Positions 9,605 through 18,213 of a stretch of DNA of 64,000 nt are shown here, piece after piece. The position numbers and the translations under genes were made by a program. Below the pieces are notes generated by a model, which was not told the origin of the DNA, ran no database searches, and saw nothing but the letters and a program-made list of their open reading frames with translations. The DNA is from Aquipseudomonas ullengensis (GTDB lineage: Bacteria > Pseudomonadota > Gammaproteobacteria > Pseudomonadales > Pseudomonadaceae). Every line of letters begins with the position of its first letter. Position 1 is the stretch's first letter. The stretch lies in contig NZ_JACJUD010000002.1 of NCBI RefSeq assembly GCF_014174475.1, forward strand, positions 360,422-424,421, given 5' to 3'.

Positions 9605-9656
9605 GTAGGACGGGTGTAACCCGCGTGCTCGGCAACGCGGGTTGCACCCGCCCTAC
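9605..9656. repeat. Intergenic palindrome, GTAGGGCGGGTGCAACCCGCG family, copy 1
   Basis: Inverted repeat of GTAGGRCGGGTGYAACCCGCG with a short centre. The same module recurs at 11874-11936, 20649-20701 and 54897-54948. It lies between two converging transcription units. Confidence 0.85.
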
Positions 9657-9675
9657 GGGGGATAGCCAGCGCGGG

Positions 9676-10560
9676 TTACTCGACAAACAGCTTCTGCACC
9701 GCCGAGAAGTCCAGCTTGCCGTTACCCTGCTTGAGCAGCAGGCGATACAGCTGCAGGGCCAGGGCGCCCATCGGCGTGCTGCTGGCGGTGGCTTGCGCGG
9801 CTTCCTGGGCCAGGCCGAGGTCCTTGGCCATCAGCTCGGCCATGAAACCGCCGCTGTAGCCCTTGGACGCCGGCGCGTTTTCCATCACGCCGGGCCAGGG
9901 GTTGTACTTCTCCAGGGTCCAGTTGCCGCCCGAGCTCTGGCGCATGATCTCGGCCAGTACGGCCGGGTCCAGGCCGCTGGCCACGCCCAGGGCCATGGCT
10001 TCGGCGGTGCCGATCATCTGCACGGCGAGTAGCTGGTTGTTGCACACCTTGGCCACCTGGCCGGCGCCATCGGGGCCGGCGTGGAAGAGGTTCTTGCCCA
10101 TCGCAGCGAGGATCGGCCGGGCTTTCTCCAATGCCTCGGCCTGGCCGCCGACCATGAACGTCAGGGTGCCGGCCGCCGCGCCGGCGGTGCCGCCGGACAC
10201 CGGCGCGTCGAGCAGATCGATGCCGCGGGCCTTGGCGGCCGCGTGCACCTTGCGCGCCGAATCCGGGGCGATGGTCGAGCACTCCAGTACCAGGCTGCCG
10301 GGGGCGATCTGTGCCAGCAGGCCGCTGTCGCCCAGGTACAGCCCTTCGACGTGGCGGCTGGCGGGCAACATGCTGACCACCACTGTGGCGCCCTGCACCG
10401 CATCGCTGGCATCGCGGGCAGCCATCGCGCCTTCACTCACCAGCTCGCTGACGGCGGTGGGCAGCAGGTCGAAGACCTTGAGGGCGAAGCCGGCCTTGAG
10501 CAGGTTACGGGCCATGGGCAGGCCCATGTGGCCGAGGCCGATAAAGGCGATCTGAGTCAT
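9676..10560 (-). CDS. mmsB: 3-hydroxyisobutyrate dehydrogenase
   Basis: NAD-dependent oxidation of 3-hydroxyisobutyrate to methylmalonate semialdehyde in valine breakdown; cytosolic. The 294-residue protein begins with the Rossmann motif GLGHMGLPMARNLL (residues 7-20). It carries the substrate-binding segment DAPVSGG and the conserved lysine in KVCNNQLL. ATG 10560 is chosen because MTQIAFIGLGHMG is the family's normal N-terminus and the codons upstream do not resemble it. It is the last gene of a five-enzyme minus-strand operon that starts at 15559. A palindromic repeat separates it from the hydrolase gene upstream. Confidence 0.93.
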   Translation of the reverse strand: MTQIAFIGLGHMGLPMARNLLKAGFALKVFDLLPTAVSELVSEGAMAARDASDAVQGATVVVSMLPASRHVEGLYLGDSGLLAQIAPGSLVLECSTIAPDSARKVHAAAKARGIDLLDAPVSGGTAGAAAGTLTFMVGGQAEALEKARPILAAMGKNLFHAGPDGAGQVAKVCNNQLLAVQMIGTAEAMALGVASGLDPAVLAEIMRQSSGGNWTLEKYNPWPGVMENAPASKGYSGGFMAELMAKDLGLAQEAAQATASSTPMGALALQLYRLLLKQGNGKLDFSAVQKLFVE

Positions 10561-10600
10561 TGTTATTGTTCTCCTCGTAGCGGGTGCCGGATGTAACGGT

Positions 10601-10659
10601 TGTAGGAGCCAGCTTGCTGGCGATCTGGGCACTGGATCGCCAGCAAGCTGGCTCCTACA
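10601..10659. repeat. Intergenic palindrome, TGTAGGAGCCAGCTTGCTGG family, copy 1
   Basis: Inverted copies of TGTAGGAGCCAGCTTGCTGG flank a short spacer. Further copies are at 12783-12865, 22462-22526 and 25604-25683. This is a REP-like repeat common in Pseudomonas intergenic regions. Confidence 0.88.
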
Positions 10660-10665
10660 GGAAGC

Positions 10666-11769
10666 TCACAGGTCTGCCAGCGGGTGTGGGCCGTCCCACA
10701 CCGGTTCGAAGTGTGCGGCGATCACGGCAGCGGGGATGCTGGCTACATCGGCCCAGTGCCAGCGCGGCGCCTGGTCCTTGTCGATCAGGCGGGCGCGCAC
10801 GCCTTCGGGGAATTCCGGGTGGCGGCAGCAGTTCAGGCTCATGGCGTACTCCATGCGGAACACTTCGCCAAGGGACAGGTGCTTGGCCCGGCGGATCTGT
10901 TCCCAGACCAGGTGCGCAGTGAGCGGGCAGCCCTCGGCCAGGGTCTTGGCGGCGCGGGCCAGGGGCAGGTCGCTGTCGTTATGCAGCGCGGTGAGCGCGC
11001 GCCAGGCACTGGGCAAGTCAGCGCTGTCGAGCAGGGTGTCGATGCGCTCGCGGCGCGGCAGCCACTGCGCCTGTGGCAGGTCGGCGCGGGCTTCCTGTTC
11101 CAGGGCCCGCAGCAGGCTGGTGAGCTGCGCCGGGGCCTGTTCCTGCCAGTTCATTTGCACCAGGCCTTCGATCAGCAGGTCTTGCTGGTCGTCGCGCAGG
11201 AAGCGATCGGCCAGATTGAGGTCGAGGGCGTCGCGGGCGTTGATGCCGCTGGCGGTGAGGCCGAGGAACAGGCCGAGCTTGCCCGGCAGGCGAGCAAGGA
11301 ACCAGCTGCCGCCGACATCCGGGTACAGGCCGATATTGATCTCCGGCATGGCCAGACGGCTGCTCGGTGTGACGATGCGTACGCCGGCACCTTGCATCAG
11401 GCCCATGCCGCCACCCAGCACATGGCCGTGGGCCCAGCAGATCAGCGGTTTCGGGTACGTGTGGATGCGCTGGTCGAGGCGGTATTCATCGGCGAAGAAG
11501 CGCCGCGCCAGGGGTGGGATCTCGCCCGGATGTTCGCGGCACTGGTGCACCAGTTGCACCACGTCGCCGCCGGCACAGAAGGCCTTGGGCCCGTTGCCGC
11601 GCAGCAGCACGCAGGCGATGGTTGGGTCGTCGGCCCAGGCGCGCAGTTTGGCGTCCAGCGCCTCGATCATCGGCAGGGTCAGGGCGTTGAGGCTCTTCTC
11701 CGCATCCAGGCTGGCGATGCCGATGCGGTAGCCATGCAGGCCGGGACGTTCTTCGAAATGCACGTTCAT
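10666..11769 (-). CDS. 3-hydroxyisobutyryl-CoA hydrolase (enoyl-CoA hydratase/isomerase superfamily)
   Basis: Predicted to release free 3-hydroxyisobutyrate from its CoA ester in valine catabolism. The 367-residue length fits the hydrolase branch (enoyl-CoA hydratases are about 260). Crotonase-fold signatures are present: KAFCAGGDVVQL (oxyanion hole), GHVLGGGMGLMQGAGVRI, and the MPEINIGLYPDVGG segment typical of HIBCH-type enzymes, with its glutamate and aspartate. Its neighbours are an enoyl-CoA hydratase upstream and the 3-hydroxyisobutyrate dehydrogenase downstream, which are the steps on either side. ATG 11769 starts a normal-length protein. Confidence 0.88.
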   Translation of the reverse strand: MNVHFEERPGLHGYRIGIASLDAEKSLNALTLPMIEALDAKLRAWADDPTIACVLLRGNGPKAFCAGGDVVQLVHQCREHPGEIPPLARRFFADEYRLDQRIHTYPKPLICWAHGHVLGGGMGLMQGAGVRIVTPSSRLAMPEINIGLYPDVGGSWFLARLPGKLGLFLGLTASGINARDALDLNLADRFLRDDQQDLLIEGLVQMNWQEQAPAQLTSLLRALEQEARADLPQAQWLPRRERIDTLLDSADLPSAWRALTALHNDSDLPLARAAKTLAEGCPLTAHLVWEQIRRAKHLSLGEVFRMEYAMSLNCCRHPEFPEGVRARLIDKDQAPRWHWADVASIPAAVIAAHFEPVWDGPHPLADL

Positions 11770-11782
11770 CTAGGTGTCCATC

Positions 11783-11855
11783 GTAGGGTGGATGGCGCTC
11801 TATCCATCCACCGAGCGGGGGTTGTGGTGGATGTAAAAGGCGACATCCACCCTAC
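11783..11855. repeat. GTAGGGTGGAT palindrome with nested hairpin
   Basis: GTAGGGTGGAT at the left is mirrored by ATCCACCCTAC at 11845-11855, with an inner TGGAT...ATCCA pair. It is related to other GTAGGGTGG hairpins near 18182 and 54730. Confidence 0.7.
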
Positions 11856-11873
11856 GGTATTCGGTTGCGCTGT

Positions 11874-11936
11874 GTAGGGCGGGTGCAACCCGCGGCTTGT
11901 GTTGCAGGTCCATCACGCGGGTTGCACCCGCCCTAC
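11874..11936. repeat. Intergenic palindrome, GTAGGGCGGGTGCAACCCGCG family, copy 2
   Basis: Inverted repeat ending two bases before the stop codon of the enoyl-CoA hydratase gene. The arms match those of copies at 9605, 20649 and 54897. Confidence 0.85.
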
Positions 11937-11938
11937 GG

Positions 11939-12757
11939 TCACTTGTTGCGCCACTGCGGGTCGCGTTTCTCGAGGAAGGCGTTGACCCCTTCGCGGGTGT
12001 CGTCGGCGTCGAACAGGTCGACGAAGCGCTCGCGCTCTTCCGGCAGCCAGGTGTTCGGCCCACGCTCGCGGGCGCCCTGGATCAGCGGCTTGATGGTGCG
12101 TACCGCCACCGGGCTCTGCCGGGCCACCTTGGATGCCAGCAGCAGGGCATGGCCACGGGCTTCGCCGCTGTCCACCACCTGTTCGACCAGGCCGATGCGC
12201 AGGGCGGTTTCCGCGTCGATGCGCTCGCCGCAGAGGATCATCCGTTTGGCCCAGCCTTCGCCGATCAGCCAGGGCAGGGCCTGGGTGCCGCCGGCGCAGG
12301 GCAGCAGGCCCACCGTGGCTTCCGGCAAGGCCATTTGCGCCTGGCGCTCGGCGATGCGGATGTCGCAGGCCAGGGCGCATTCCAGGCCGCCACCCATGGC
12401 GTAGCCGTTGATCGCGGCAATCGACACCCCACGGAAATCACGCAGGGCCTCGAAGGCCTCGCCAAAGCGCCGGGCCATCTCGCGGGCGCGGGCCTTGTCG
12501 CCATCGGCGAACAGGTTGAGGTCGGCGCCGGCGCTGAAGAACTTGCCGCCCTGGCCGGTCATCACCAGGGCGTAGATATCGTCGTCGTGGTTGAGGTGCT
12601 CGATCAGCTGCTTGAGGCCGATCAGCGAGTCGCGGTCCCAGGTGTTGGCCGGCGGGTGGTTGATGGTGATCAGCGCGGTATGGCCGTGCTTCTCCACGGT
12701 GATCTTGTGGGTCAGGTCGAAAACCCCGGGTTTGTAGGCTTCGATGGCGTTGCTCAT
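11939..12757 (-). CDS. Enoyl-CoA hydratase
   Basis: Hydrates an enoyl-CoA, most likely methacrylyl-CoA in this operon. The 272-residue crotonase-fold protein has the oxyanion-hole segment FFSAGADLN and the YAMGGGLECALACDIRIAE block. It also has LPEATVGLLPCAGGTQ, which together supply the two catalytic glutamates of the family. ATG 12757 (MSNAIEAY) follows GAGGA at a normal distance; a second ATG five codons further upstream is less well placed. It lies between the acyl-CoA dehydrogenase and the hydrolase, consistent with the order of valine catabolism. Confidence 0.9.
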   Translation of the reverse strand: MSNAIEAYKPGVFDLTHKITVEKHGHTALITINHPPANTWDRDSLIGLKQLIEHLNHDDDIYALVMTGQGGKFFSAGADLNLFADGDKARAREMARRFGEAFEALRDFRGVSIAAINGYAMGGGLECALACDIRIAERQAQMALPEATVGLLPCAGGTQALPWLIGEGWAKRMILCGERIDAETALRIGLVEQVVDSGEARGHALLLASKVARQSPVAVRTIKPLIQGARERGPNTWLPEERERFVDLFDADDTREGVNAFLEKRDPQWRNK

Positions 12758-12782
12758 ACATGTCCTCACAGCGGTCTGCGTT

Positions 12783-12865
12783 TGTAGGAGCCAGCTTGCT
12801 GGCGATCAGTGCCCCGTCAGGTAACGACTTCGCTAGCCAGGATCGCCAGCAAGCTGGCTCCTACA
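12783..12865. repeat. Intergenic palindrome, TGTAGGAGCCAGCTTGCTGG family, copy 2
   Basis: Inverted pair of TGTAGGAGCCAGCTTGCTGG and its complement with a longer spacer (about 40 bases) between the hydratase and acyl-CoA dehydrogenase genes. Confidence 0.88.
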
Positions 12866-12884
12866 GGTGTGGTATTGCCTAAGG

Positions 12885-14048
12885 CTACAGCAGGCGATCA
12901 AGCATGCCGCCCTGGTCCAGCAGGCGGCGGGCGATGATCACCCGCATGATTTCGTTGGTGCCTTCGAGTATCTGGTGCACGCGGCTGTCGCGCACCCAGC
13001 GCTCCAGCGGGTAGTCGTTGAGATAGCCGTAGCCGCCGTGAAGTTGCAGCGCCTCGTTGCACAGGGTGAAGCAGTGGTCGGTGGCGAAACGCTTGGCCAT
13101 GGCGCAGTACAGGCTGGCCTCGCCGTCACCGTGATCCAGCTTGTGCGCGGCCAGACGCACCATCTGCCGGCTGGCGGTGAGGTCGGTGAGCATGTCGGCC
13201 AGCTTGAACTGCAGGGCCTGGAATTCGCTGAGCGCCTTGCCGAACTGCTTGCGCTCCTCGACGTAGCGCAGGCTCTGCTCCAGCGCGGCCTGGGCCGCGC
13301 CCAGTGAGCAACTGGCAATATTGATGCGCCCGCCGTCCAGGCCCTTCATCGCGTAGACGAAGCCCTGGCCCTCGGGGCCGATGCGGTTGCCCGCCGGGAT
13401 GCGCACGCCCTCGAAGGTGATGGTGCGGGTTGGTTGCGCGCGCCAGCCCATCTTCAGCTCGTTACGCCCGTACTTCACACCCTCGGCGTCGCCCGGCACC
13501 AGGAAGCACGACACGCCCTTGGCACCTTCTTCGCCGGTACGGGCCATGACGATCAGCACATCGGTGCTGCCGGCGCCGGAGATAAAGCACTTGCTGCCGT
13601 CCAGCACGTATTCGTCGCCGTCACGCTTGGCACGGGTGCGCAGGCGCGCGGCGTCGGAGCCGGCGTCCGGTTCGGTCAGGCAGTAGGAGGCCAGCAGCTC
13701 GCCGGAAGTCAGGCGCGGTAGCCAGGCGTCCTTGAGCGCGGCATCGCCGAACGAGGCGAGCATCCACGAAGCCATGTTGTGGATGGTGAAGAAGGCGGTG
13801 GTGGCCACGCAGCCGGCGGACAGCTGCTCGAAGATCAGCGAGCTGGACAGGCGTGATAGGCCCAGGCCGCCGTCCTCTTCCTTTATATACAGGGCCAGGT
13901 AGCCCTGCGCGGCGGCGCGCTTGATCACATCCACCGGGAAGTGGTGGTCGCGGTCCCAGTCGGCGGCATGCGGCGTCAGTTCGTGCGCGGCGAAGGCGCG
14001 GGCGCTGTCGACCAGCAGGCGTTGTTCCTCAGTCAGATCGAAATCCAT
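12885..14048 (-). CDS. Acyl-CoA dehydrogenase, probably isobutyryl-CoA dehydrogenase
   Basis: FAD enzyme predicted to convert isobutyryl-CoA to methacrylyl-CoA. The 387 residues span the full three-domain fold. Conserved segments include CLTEPDAGSDAA and ISGAGSTDVLIVMART. The C-terminal ILEGTNEIMRVIIARRLL holds the catalytic-base glutamate of this family. The substrate is inferred from neighbours: methylmalonate-semialdehyde dehydrogenase is 17 bp upstream and the hydratase, hydrolase and dehydrogenase follow. A short-chain or methyl-branched acyl-CoA substrate other than isobutyryl-CoA cannot be excluded from sequence alone. Confidence 0.9.
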   Translation of the reverse strand: MDFDLTEEQRLLVDSARAFAAHELTPHAADWDRDHHFPVDVIKRAAAQGYLALYIKEEDGGLGLSRLSSSLIFEQLSAGCVATTAFFTIHNMASWMLASFGDAALKDAWLPRLTSGELLASYCLTEPDAGSDAARLRTRAKRDGDEYVLDGSKCFISGAGSTDVLIVMARTGEEGAKGVSCFLVPGDAEGVKYGRNELKMGWRAQPTRTITFEGVRIPAGNRIGPEGQGFVYAMKGLDGGRINIASCSLGAAQAALEQSLRYVEERKQFGKALSEFQALQFKLADMLTDLTASRQMVRLAAHKLDHGDGEASLYCAMAKRFATDHCFTLCNEALQLHGGYGYLNDYPLERWVRDSRVHQILEGTNEIMRVIIARRLLDQGGMLDRLL

Positions 14049-14065
14049 AACGTGTCCCTGGCGGG

Positions 14066-15559
14066 TTACTTGAGCTGGATGGTCATGTTCGGGCCGCTGA
14101 CCGGCGTGTCATCAAACCAGCGACTGGTGACCGTCTTGGTCTCGGTGTAGAAGCGCACCGCCTGCTTGCCGTAGGCATGCAGGTCACCGTAGAACGAGCC
14201 TTTCCAGCCAGTGAAAGAGAAGAACGGCAGCGGCACCGGGATCGGCACGTTGATGCCCACCTGGCCGACTTCCACCGCATGCTGGTAGTGCCGCGCGGCA
14301 CCGCCGGAGCGGGTGAAGATCGAGGTGCCATTGCCATAGGGGCTGCCGTTGACCAGCTCGATGGCCTGCTCCAGGGTGTCGACCTCCATGCACACCAGTA
14401 CCGGGCCGAAGATCTCCTCGCGGTACAGGCCCATCTTGGTGGTCACGCCGCGGAACAGGGTCGGGCCCAGCCAGTTGCCGTTCGGGTAGCCCTCGACCGT
14501 GCACTGCGAACCATCGACCAGGCACTGCGCGCCTTCGGCCTTGCCCTCGGCGATCAGGCGCTGCACGCGCTGCTTGGCCTGCTGGCTGATCAGCGGGCCG
14601 TAGGCGGCGCTCGGGTCTTTCCAGTAGCCGGGCTTGAGCTCGGCGATCTGCGCGGCCAGCTCGTCGATCCAGGCCTTCGATTCACCCACGAACACCGCCA
14701 CGCTGATCGCCATGCAGCGCTGGCCGGCCGCGCCGCAGCTGGCGCCGAGCAGGTTGCTGATGACTTGGTCCTTGGGTGCGTCGGGCATGATCACCATATG
14801 GTTCTTCGCCCCGGCGAAGGCCTGCACGCGCTTCAGGTGCTGGGTGCCGGTGCGGTAGATGTGCTGGCCGACCGGCACCGAGCCGACGAAGGAAATGGCG
14901 CGGATGTCCTCGTGTACCAGCAGGGCGTCGACCACTTCGCGGCCGCCGTGCAGCACCTGCAGCACGCCCTTGGGCGCGCCGGCTTCGATAAACAGTTCCG
15001 CCAGGCGGTTGGGCGTCAGCGGGTCCTGCTCGGACGGCTTGAGGATGAAGCTGTTGCCGCAGGCGATGGCCAGCGGAAACATCCACAGCGGGATCATCGC
15101 CGGGAAGTTGAACGGGGTGATGCCGACACACACGCCGAGCGGCTGGATATAGCTGGCGGTGTCTATCTCGCGGGCGACGTTCTCCACCGTCTCGCCCATC
15201 ATCAGGCTGCAGATGTTGGCCGCGTGCTCGGCCACCTCGATGCCGCGCCAGACATCGCCCTTGGCGTCGGCGAAGGTCTTGCCGGTTTCTTGCGCGAGGA
15301 TTTCCGCCAGCTCGTCGTGGTGTTCCTTGAGCAGGTGCTGGTAGCGCAGCATCAGCCGCGCGCGTTCCGGTACCGGCACTTCGCGCCAGGTGAGGAAGGC
15401 GCTCTTGGCGCTGGCGATGGCCGCCTCGATTTCCTCGTGGGTGGCCTTGGGCGCCAGGGCCAGGACCTCCTGGGTGGCCGGGTCGGTCACTTCGATCAGT
15501 TCGCGGGAGTGGCTGGTCTGCCATTCGCCGGCAATCAATTGGGGGATCACGCGGGCCAT
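14066..15559 (-). CDS. mmsA: Methylmalonate-semialdehyde dehydrogenase (CoA-acylating)
   Basis: Converts methylmalonate semialdehyde and CoA to propionyl-CoA, the last step of valine breakdown. The 497-residue aldehyde-dehydrogenase-fold protein has [19 protein letters not shown], which is characteristic of MMSDH. The catalytic cysteine is in [11 protein letters not shown], and [18 protein letters not shown] is near the C-terminus. ATG 15559 is preceded by AGGAGAC with 6-base spacing, so the in-frame extension upstream is rejected. It is the first gene of the operon, and an AraC-family gene is divergent from it. P. aeruginosa carries two mmsA-like loci; this one matches the algU-linked neighbourhood, so its exact substrate preference is an inference. 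Confidence 0.91.
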   Translation of the reverse strand: MARVIPQLIAGEWQTSHSRELIEVTDPATQEVLALAPKATHEEIEAAIASAKSAFLTWREVPVPERARLMLRYQHLLKEHHDELAEILAQETGKTFADAKGDVWRGIEVAEHAANICSLMMGETVENVAREIDTASYIQPLGVCVGITPFNFPAMIPLWMFPLAIACGNSFILKPSEQDPLTPNRLAELFIEAGAPKGVLQVLHGGREVVDALLVHEDIRAISFVGSVPVGQHIYRTGTQHLKRVQAFAGAKNHMVIMPDAPKDQVISNLLGASCGAAGQRCMAISVAVFVGESKAWIDELAAQIAELKPGYWKDPSAAYGPLISQQAKQRVQRLIAEGKAEGAQCLVDGSQCTVEGYPNGNWLGPTLFRGVTTKMGLYREEIFGPVLVCMEVDTLEQAIELVNGSPYGNGTSIFTRSGGAARHYQHAVEVGQVGINVPIPVPLPFFSFTGWKGSFYGDLHAYGKQAVRFYTETKTVTSRWFDDTPVSGPNMTIQLK

Positions 15560-15619
15560 CAGGTGTCTCCTGAACTTTTTGTTATGTGCCCCAGTTATAG
15601 CCACTGACTCAGGGCTTGT

Positions 15620-15655
15620 GGATTGACGATCTTGTCGCAGGGATGGACGATCTTG
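15620..15655. promoter_or_regulatory. Direct-repeat operator between mmsA and the AraC-family gene
   Basis: GGATTGACGATCTTG at 15620-15634 and GGATGGACGATCTTG at 15641-15655 match in 14 of 15 bases and are spaced 21 bp start to start, two helical turns. They lie about 60-95 bp upstream of mmsA and 24-59 bp upstream of the regulator start. This is the geometry expected for a dimeric AraC-type activator binding directly repeated half-sites. Confidence 0.7.
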
Positions 15656-15678
15656 GTATTGCTCGTCGAGGCGTGAAC

Positions 15679-16560
15679 ATGAACACAGCGGTGGAAACCT
15701 CCAACTGGCCGTTGCCGGCCAATGGTCTGCGCTTCATCACCACGCCGCGCCTGCGCCGCCTGTTGGCACGCCAGCCATTGGCCGCCGGCTGCTTTCCGCT
15801 GGCCCTGGGGTTTTACCCGGAAGCGGCAGGGCACCGCATGCAGCGCCAGCAGCCGGACGACCATCTGCTGATCTACTGCCGCGCCGGGCGTGGCTGGCTG
15901 GACAGCGAGGATGGACGATTGGAGGTTGGCGGTGGTGACCTGCTGTTGTTGCCCAAGGGCCAGGCGCATGCCTATGGCGCCGATGCCGAACGGCCCTGGA
16001 CGCTGTACTGGGTGCATTTCGACGGCAGCCTGTGCGAGGACTTCCTGCGCCTGCTCGGCCCGCTGCGCTTGCGCCATATCGGCGTGCAGCCGCGCCTGCT
16101 GGCGGACTTCGACGCGCTGCTCGGCCTGCATCGCCAGGGCCTCAACCTGCCGCATTTCATCCATGCCGCGCATCAGCTGCAGGCGCTGCTGAGTTCCCTG
16201 GCGATCCTGCCGGCGCGGGCCAACCTCAAGTCCGGGCGGGTGCTGGACGTGGACGCAGTGCAGGCGGTAATGCGTGCGCACCTGCACGACAGCCTCAACC
16301 TTGACCAGTTGGCAGCGCAGTTCAAGCTGTCGCGCTTCCACTTCGCCAAGACCTACCGCGCCCTGACCGGCCATGCGCCGATCCAGGACTTCATCAACCT
16401 GAAGATGGCCCACGCCTGCCGCCTGCTCGACCAGGGAACCCTGGAGGTGCGGCAGGTCGGCGAGCAGCTGGGTTATGACGATCCCTATTACTTCTCGCGC
16501 CTGTTCAGGAAAGTAGTGGGTATGGCGCCCAGCCATTACCGGGCGTTGCATCAGGGTTGA
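15679..16560 (+). CDS. AraC-family transcriptional regulator of the valine operon (MmsR-like)
   Basis: Cytosolic DNA-binding activator predicted to respond to a branched-chain degradation intermediate. The N-terminal half has a cupin-type effector domain (roughly residues 10-170, including [10 protein letters not shown]). The C-terminal 100 residues contain the two helix-turn-helix motifs of the AraC family ([20 protein letters not shown] and [20 protein letters not shown]) and end with [11 protein letters not shown] 15679 is chosen because GAGG lies 8 bases upstream and the codons before it overlap the operator. It is divergent from mmsA, and the repeated site between them is its likely target. 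Confidence 0.88.
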   Translation: MNTAVETSNWPLPANGLRFITTPRLRRLLARQPLAAGCFPLALGFYPEAAGHRMQRQQPDDHLLIYCRAGRGWLDSEDGRLEVGGGDLLLLPKGQAHAYGADAERPWTLYWVHFDGSLCEDFLRLLGPLRLRHIGVQPRLLADFDALLGLHRQGLNLPHFIHAAHQLQALLSSLAILPARANLKSGRVLDVDAVQAVMRAHLHDSLNLDQLAAQFKLSRFHFAKTYRALTGHAPIQDFINLKMAHACRLLDQGTLEVRQVGEQLGYDDPYYFSRLFRKVVGMAPSHYRALHQG

Positions 16561-16641
16561 TGGCGTCGCGCAGGGTTTGGGCGCAGGGGAGTCGAGGTGG
16601 TAATTTCTGCTCCCCACGCCACCACATCGAGGATCAACCGC

Positions 16642-17790
16642 ATGCACTCAACCGCCAAGCTGTTTGCCGCGCTGCTCCTGCTGGCCGGTAGCCGGCTGGC
16701 ACTGGCAGTTAACCCGTCGGCGGACATCGATGCCTTGGTGCACAGCGCTGCGGCAGAGGTGATGCAGCAGCACCAGATCCCCGGCCTGGCCATCGCAATC
16801 ACCGCGCAGGGCCAGCAGCGCTTCTACAACTACGGCGTGGCTTCCCGGCAGACAGGGCAGCCGATCAGCAGCGACACGCTGTTCGAGATCGGTTCGATCA
16901 GCAAGACCTTCACCGCCACGCTGGCCACATACGCCCAGGCCAAGGGCCAGCTGTCGTTGGACGACAAGGTCGGCAAGTACCTGCCCGAGCTGCAGGGCAG
17001 CCCGTTTGCCGAAGTGACGCTGATCAACCTGGCGACCCACACCGCCGGCGGTTTTCCCCTGCAGGTGCCAGACGCGGTACACAACACCGCCCAGCTGATG
17101 GACTACCTCAAGGCCTGGCAGCCGCAGTACCCCGCGGGTAGCCAGCGCACCTACGCCAACCCGAGCATCGGCATGCTCGGCGTGATCGTGGCCAGGAGCC
17201 TGCACGTGCCCTACGCCCATGCGCTGGAACAGCAGCTGTTTCCTGCGCTGGCCATGCCCAATAGCTACCTGCAGGTGCCGGCGAACAAGCAGGCTCTCTA
17301 CGCCCAGGGCTACAGCAAGGATGATGCGCCGGTCAGGCTGAACCCCGGCGTGCTGGCCGCCGAGGCCTACGGAGTGAAGACCAGCGCCAGGGACCTGCTG
17401 CATTTCGTCGAAGCCCAGCTGGGGCAAGCCGAGTTGGAGCCAGCGCTCAAGCAGGCGCTCAGCGCTACCCGCACCGGCTATTTCACGCTGGGAGCAATGA
17501 CCCAGGACCTGATCTGGGAGCAATACAACTACCCGATCGCGCTGGATGCCCTGCTGCAGGGCAACTCCAGCCAGATGGCCTACCAGAGTCATGCGGTCAG
17601 CGCGCTGCAGCCCCCATTGCCGGCGCAGGACGCGGTGTGGGTCAACAAGACCGGCTCGACCAACGGCTTCGGCGCCTATGTGGCGTTCGTGCCGGCCAAA
17701 CAGATCGGCATCGTCCTGTTGGCCAACCGCAACTACCCCAACGAGGATCGCGTGCGCCTGGCGTACCGGATACTCAGCGCATTGGAGTGA
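16642..17790 (+). CDS. ampC: Class C (AmpC-type) beta-lactamase
   Basis: Periplasmic serine beta-lactamase that hydrolyses cephalosporins. The 382-residue precursor has a signal peptide (residues 1 to about 22, ending LALA). The catalytic serine is S85 in SISK (S85-x-x-K88), the YAN motif is at residues 171-173 and KTG at 336-338 in NKTGSTNGFGAYVAFVP. All class C active-site motifs are intact, and length is slightly short at the C-terminus. ATG 16642 follows GAGGA. No divergent ampR is present (the upstream gene is AraC-type), so AmpR-dependent induction in cis is not supported here. Confidence 0.93.
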   Translation: MHSTAKLFAALLLLAGSRLALAVNPSADIDALVHSAAAEVMQQHQIPGLAIAITAQGQQRFYNYGVASRQTGQPISSDTLFEIGSISKTFTATLATYAQAKGQLSLDDKVGKYLPELQGSPFAEVTLINLATHTAGGFPLQVPDAVHNTAQLMDYLKAWQPQYPAGSQRTYANPSIGMLGVIVARSLHVPYAHALEQQLFPALAMPNSYLQVPANKQALYAQGYSKDDAPVRLNPGVLAAEAYGVKTSARDLLHFVEAQLGQAELEPALKQALSATRTGYFTLGAMTQDLIWEQYNYPIALDALLQGNSSQMAYQSHAVSALQPPLPAQDAVWVNKTGSTNGFGAYVAFVPAKQIGIVLLANRNYPNEDRVRLAYRILSALE

Positions 17791-18178
17791 TTGATCGTTT
17801 CCACGCTCCGCGTGGGAATGCCGCCCTCGACGCTCCAGCGTCCAGCACTGGATTCCCGCCTGCGCGGGAATGACGAGGTGGGAAGAGGGCGTGGTGTTCC
17901 TTCCTCTGTCATCCTCGCGAAGGCGGGGATCCAAAATAACCGCGCCGTTGGTCGTTTGATCGTTCCAACGCTGCGTGCGGAAATTTGGCCTTCGACGCTC
18001 CAGCGTCCGGCACTGGATTCCCGCCTACGCGGGAATGACGATGTGGGAAGAGGGCGTGGTGTTCCTTCCCCCGTCATCCTCGCGAAGGCGGGGATCCAAA
18101 AAAACGTGCTGTTGATCGCTTGATCGTTCCCGCGCTCTACGTGGAAATGCAGCCCTCGACGCTCCAGCGTCCAGCACG
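17791..18178. repeat. 165-bp tandem repeat, two full copies and a partial third
   Basis: The unit starts with a TTGATCGTT block and includes CGACGCTCCAGCGTC and GGATTCCCGCCTRCGCGGGAAT, ending with TCCTCGCGAAGGCGGGGATCC. Landmarks recur at 17828, 17993 and 18157, so the period is 165 then 164 bp. Each unit is built from several short palindromes. No gene is supported in the spacer between ampC and the TetR gene. A reversed fragment of the unit is seen at about 54828-54880. Confidence 0.85.
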
Positions 18179-18181
18179 AGC

Positions 18182-18213
18182 GGTGGAAAACGCTGCGTGG
18201 TTTTCCACCCTAC
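18182..18213. repeat. GTAGGGTGGAAAAC hairpin at the end of the TetR gene
   Basis: GGTGGAAAAC (18182-18191) pairs with GTTTTCCACC (18200-18209), flanked by CTAC. The TAG stop codon of the TetR gene (18210-18212) is the TAG of the repeat's GTAGGG end. The same module occurs at 54730-54761. Confidence 0.75.

Noticed and set aside
14177..15607. 476-residue plus-strand open frame across mmsA
   Set aside because: Antisense shadow of a clear aldehyde dehydrogenase; low-complexity Gly/Ala/Arg/Leu composition.
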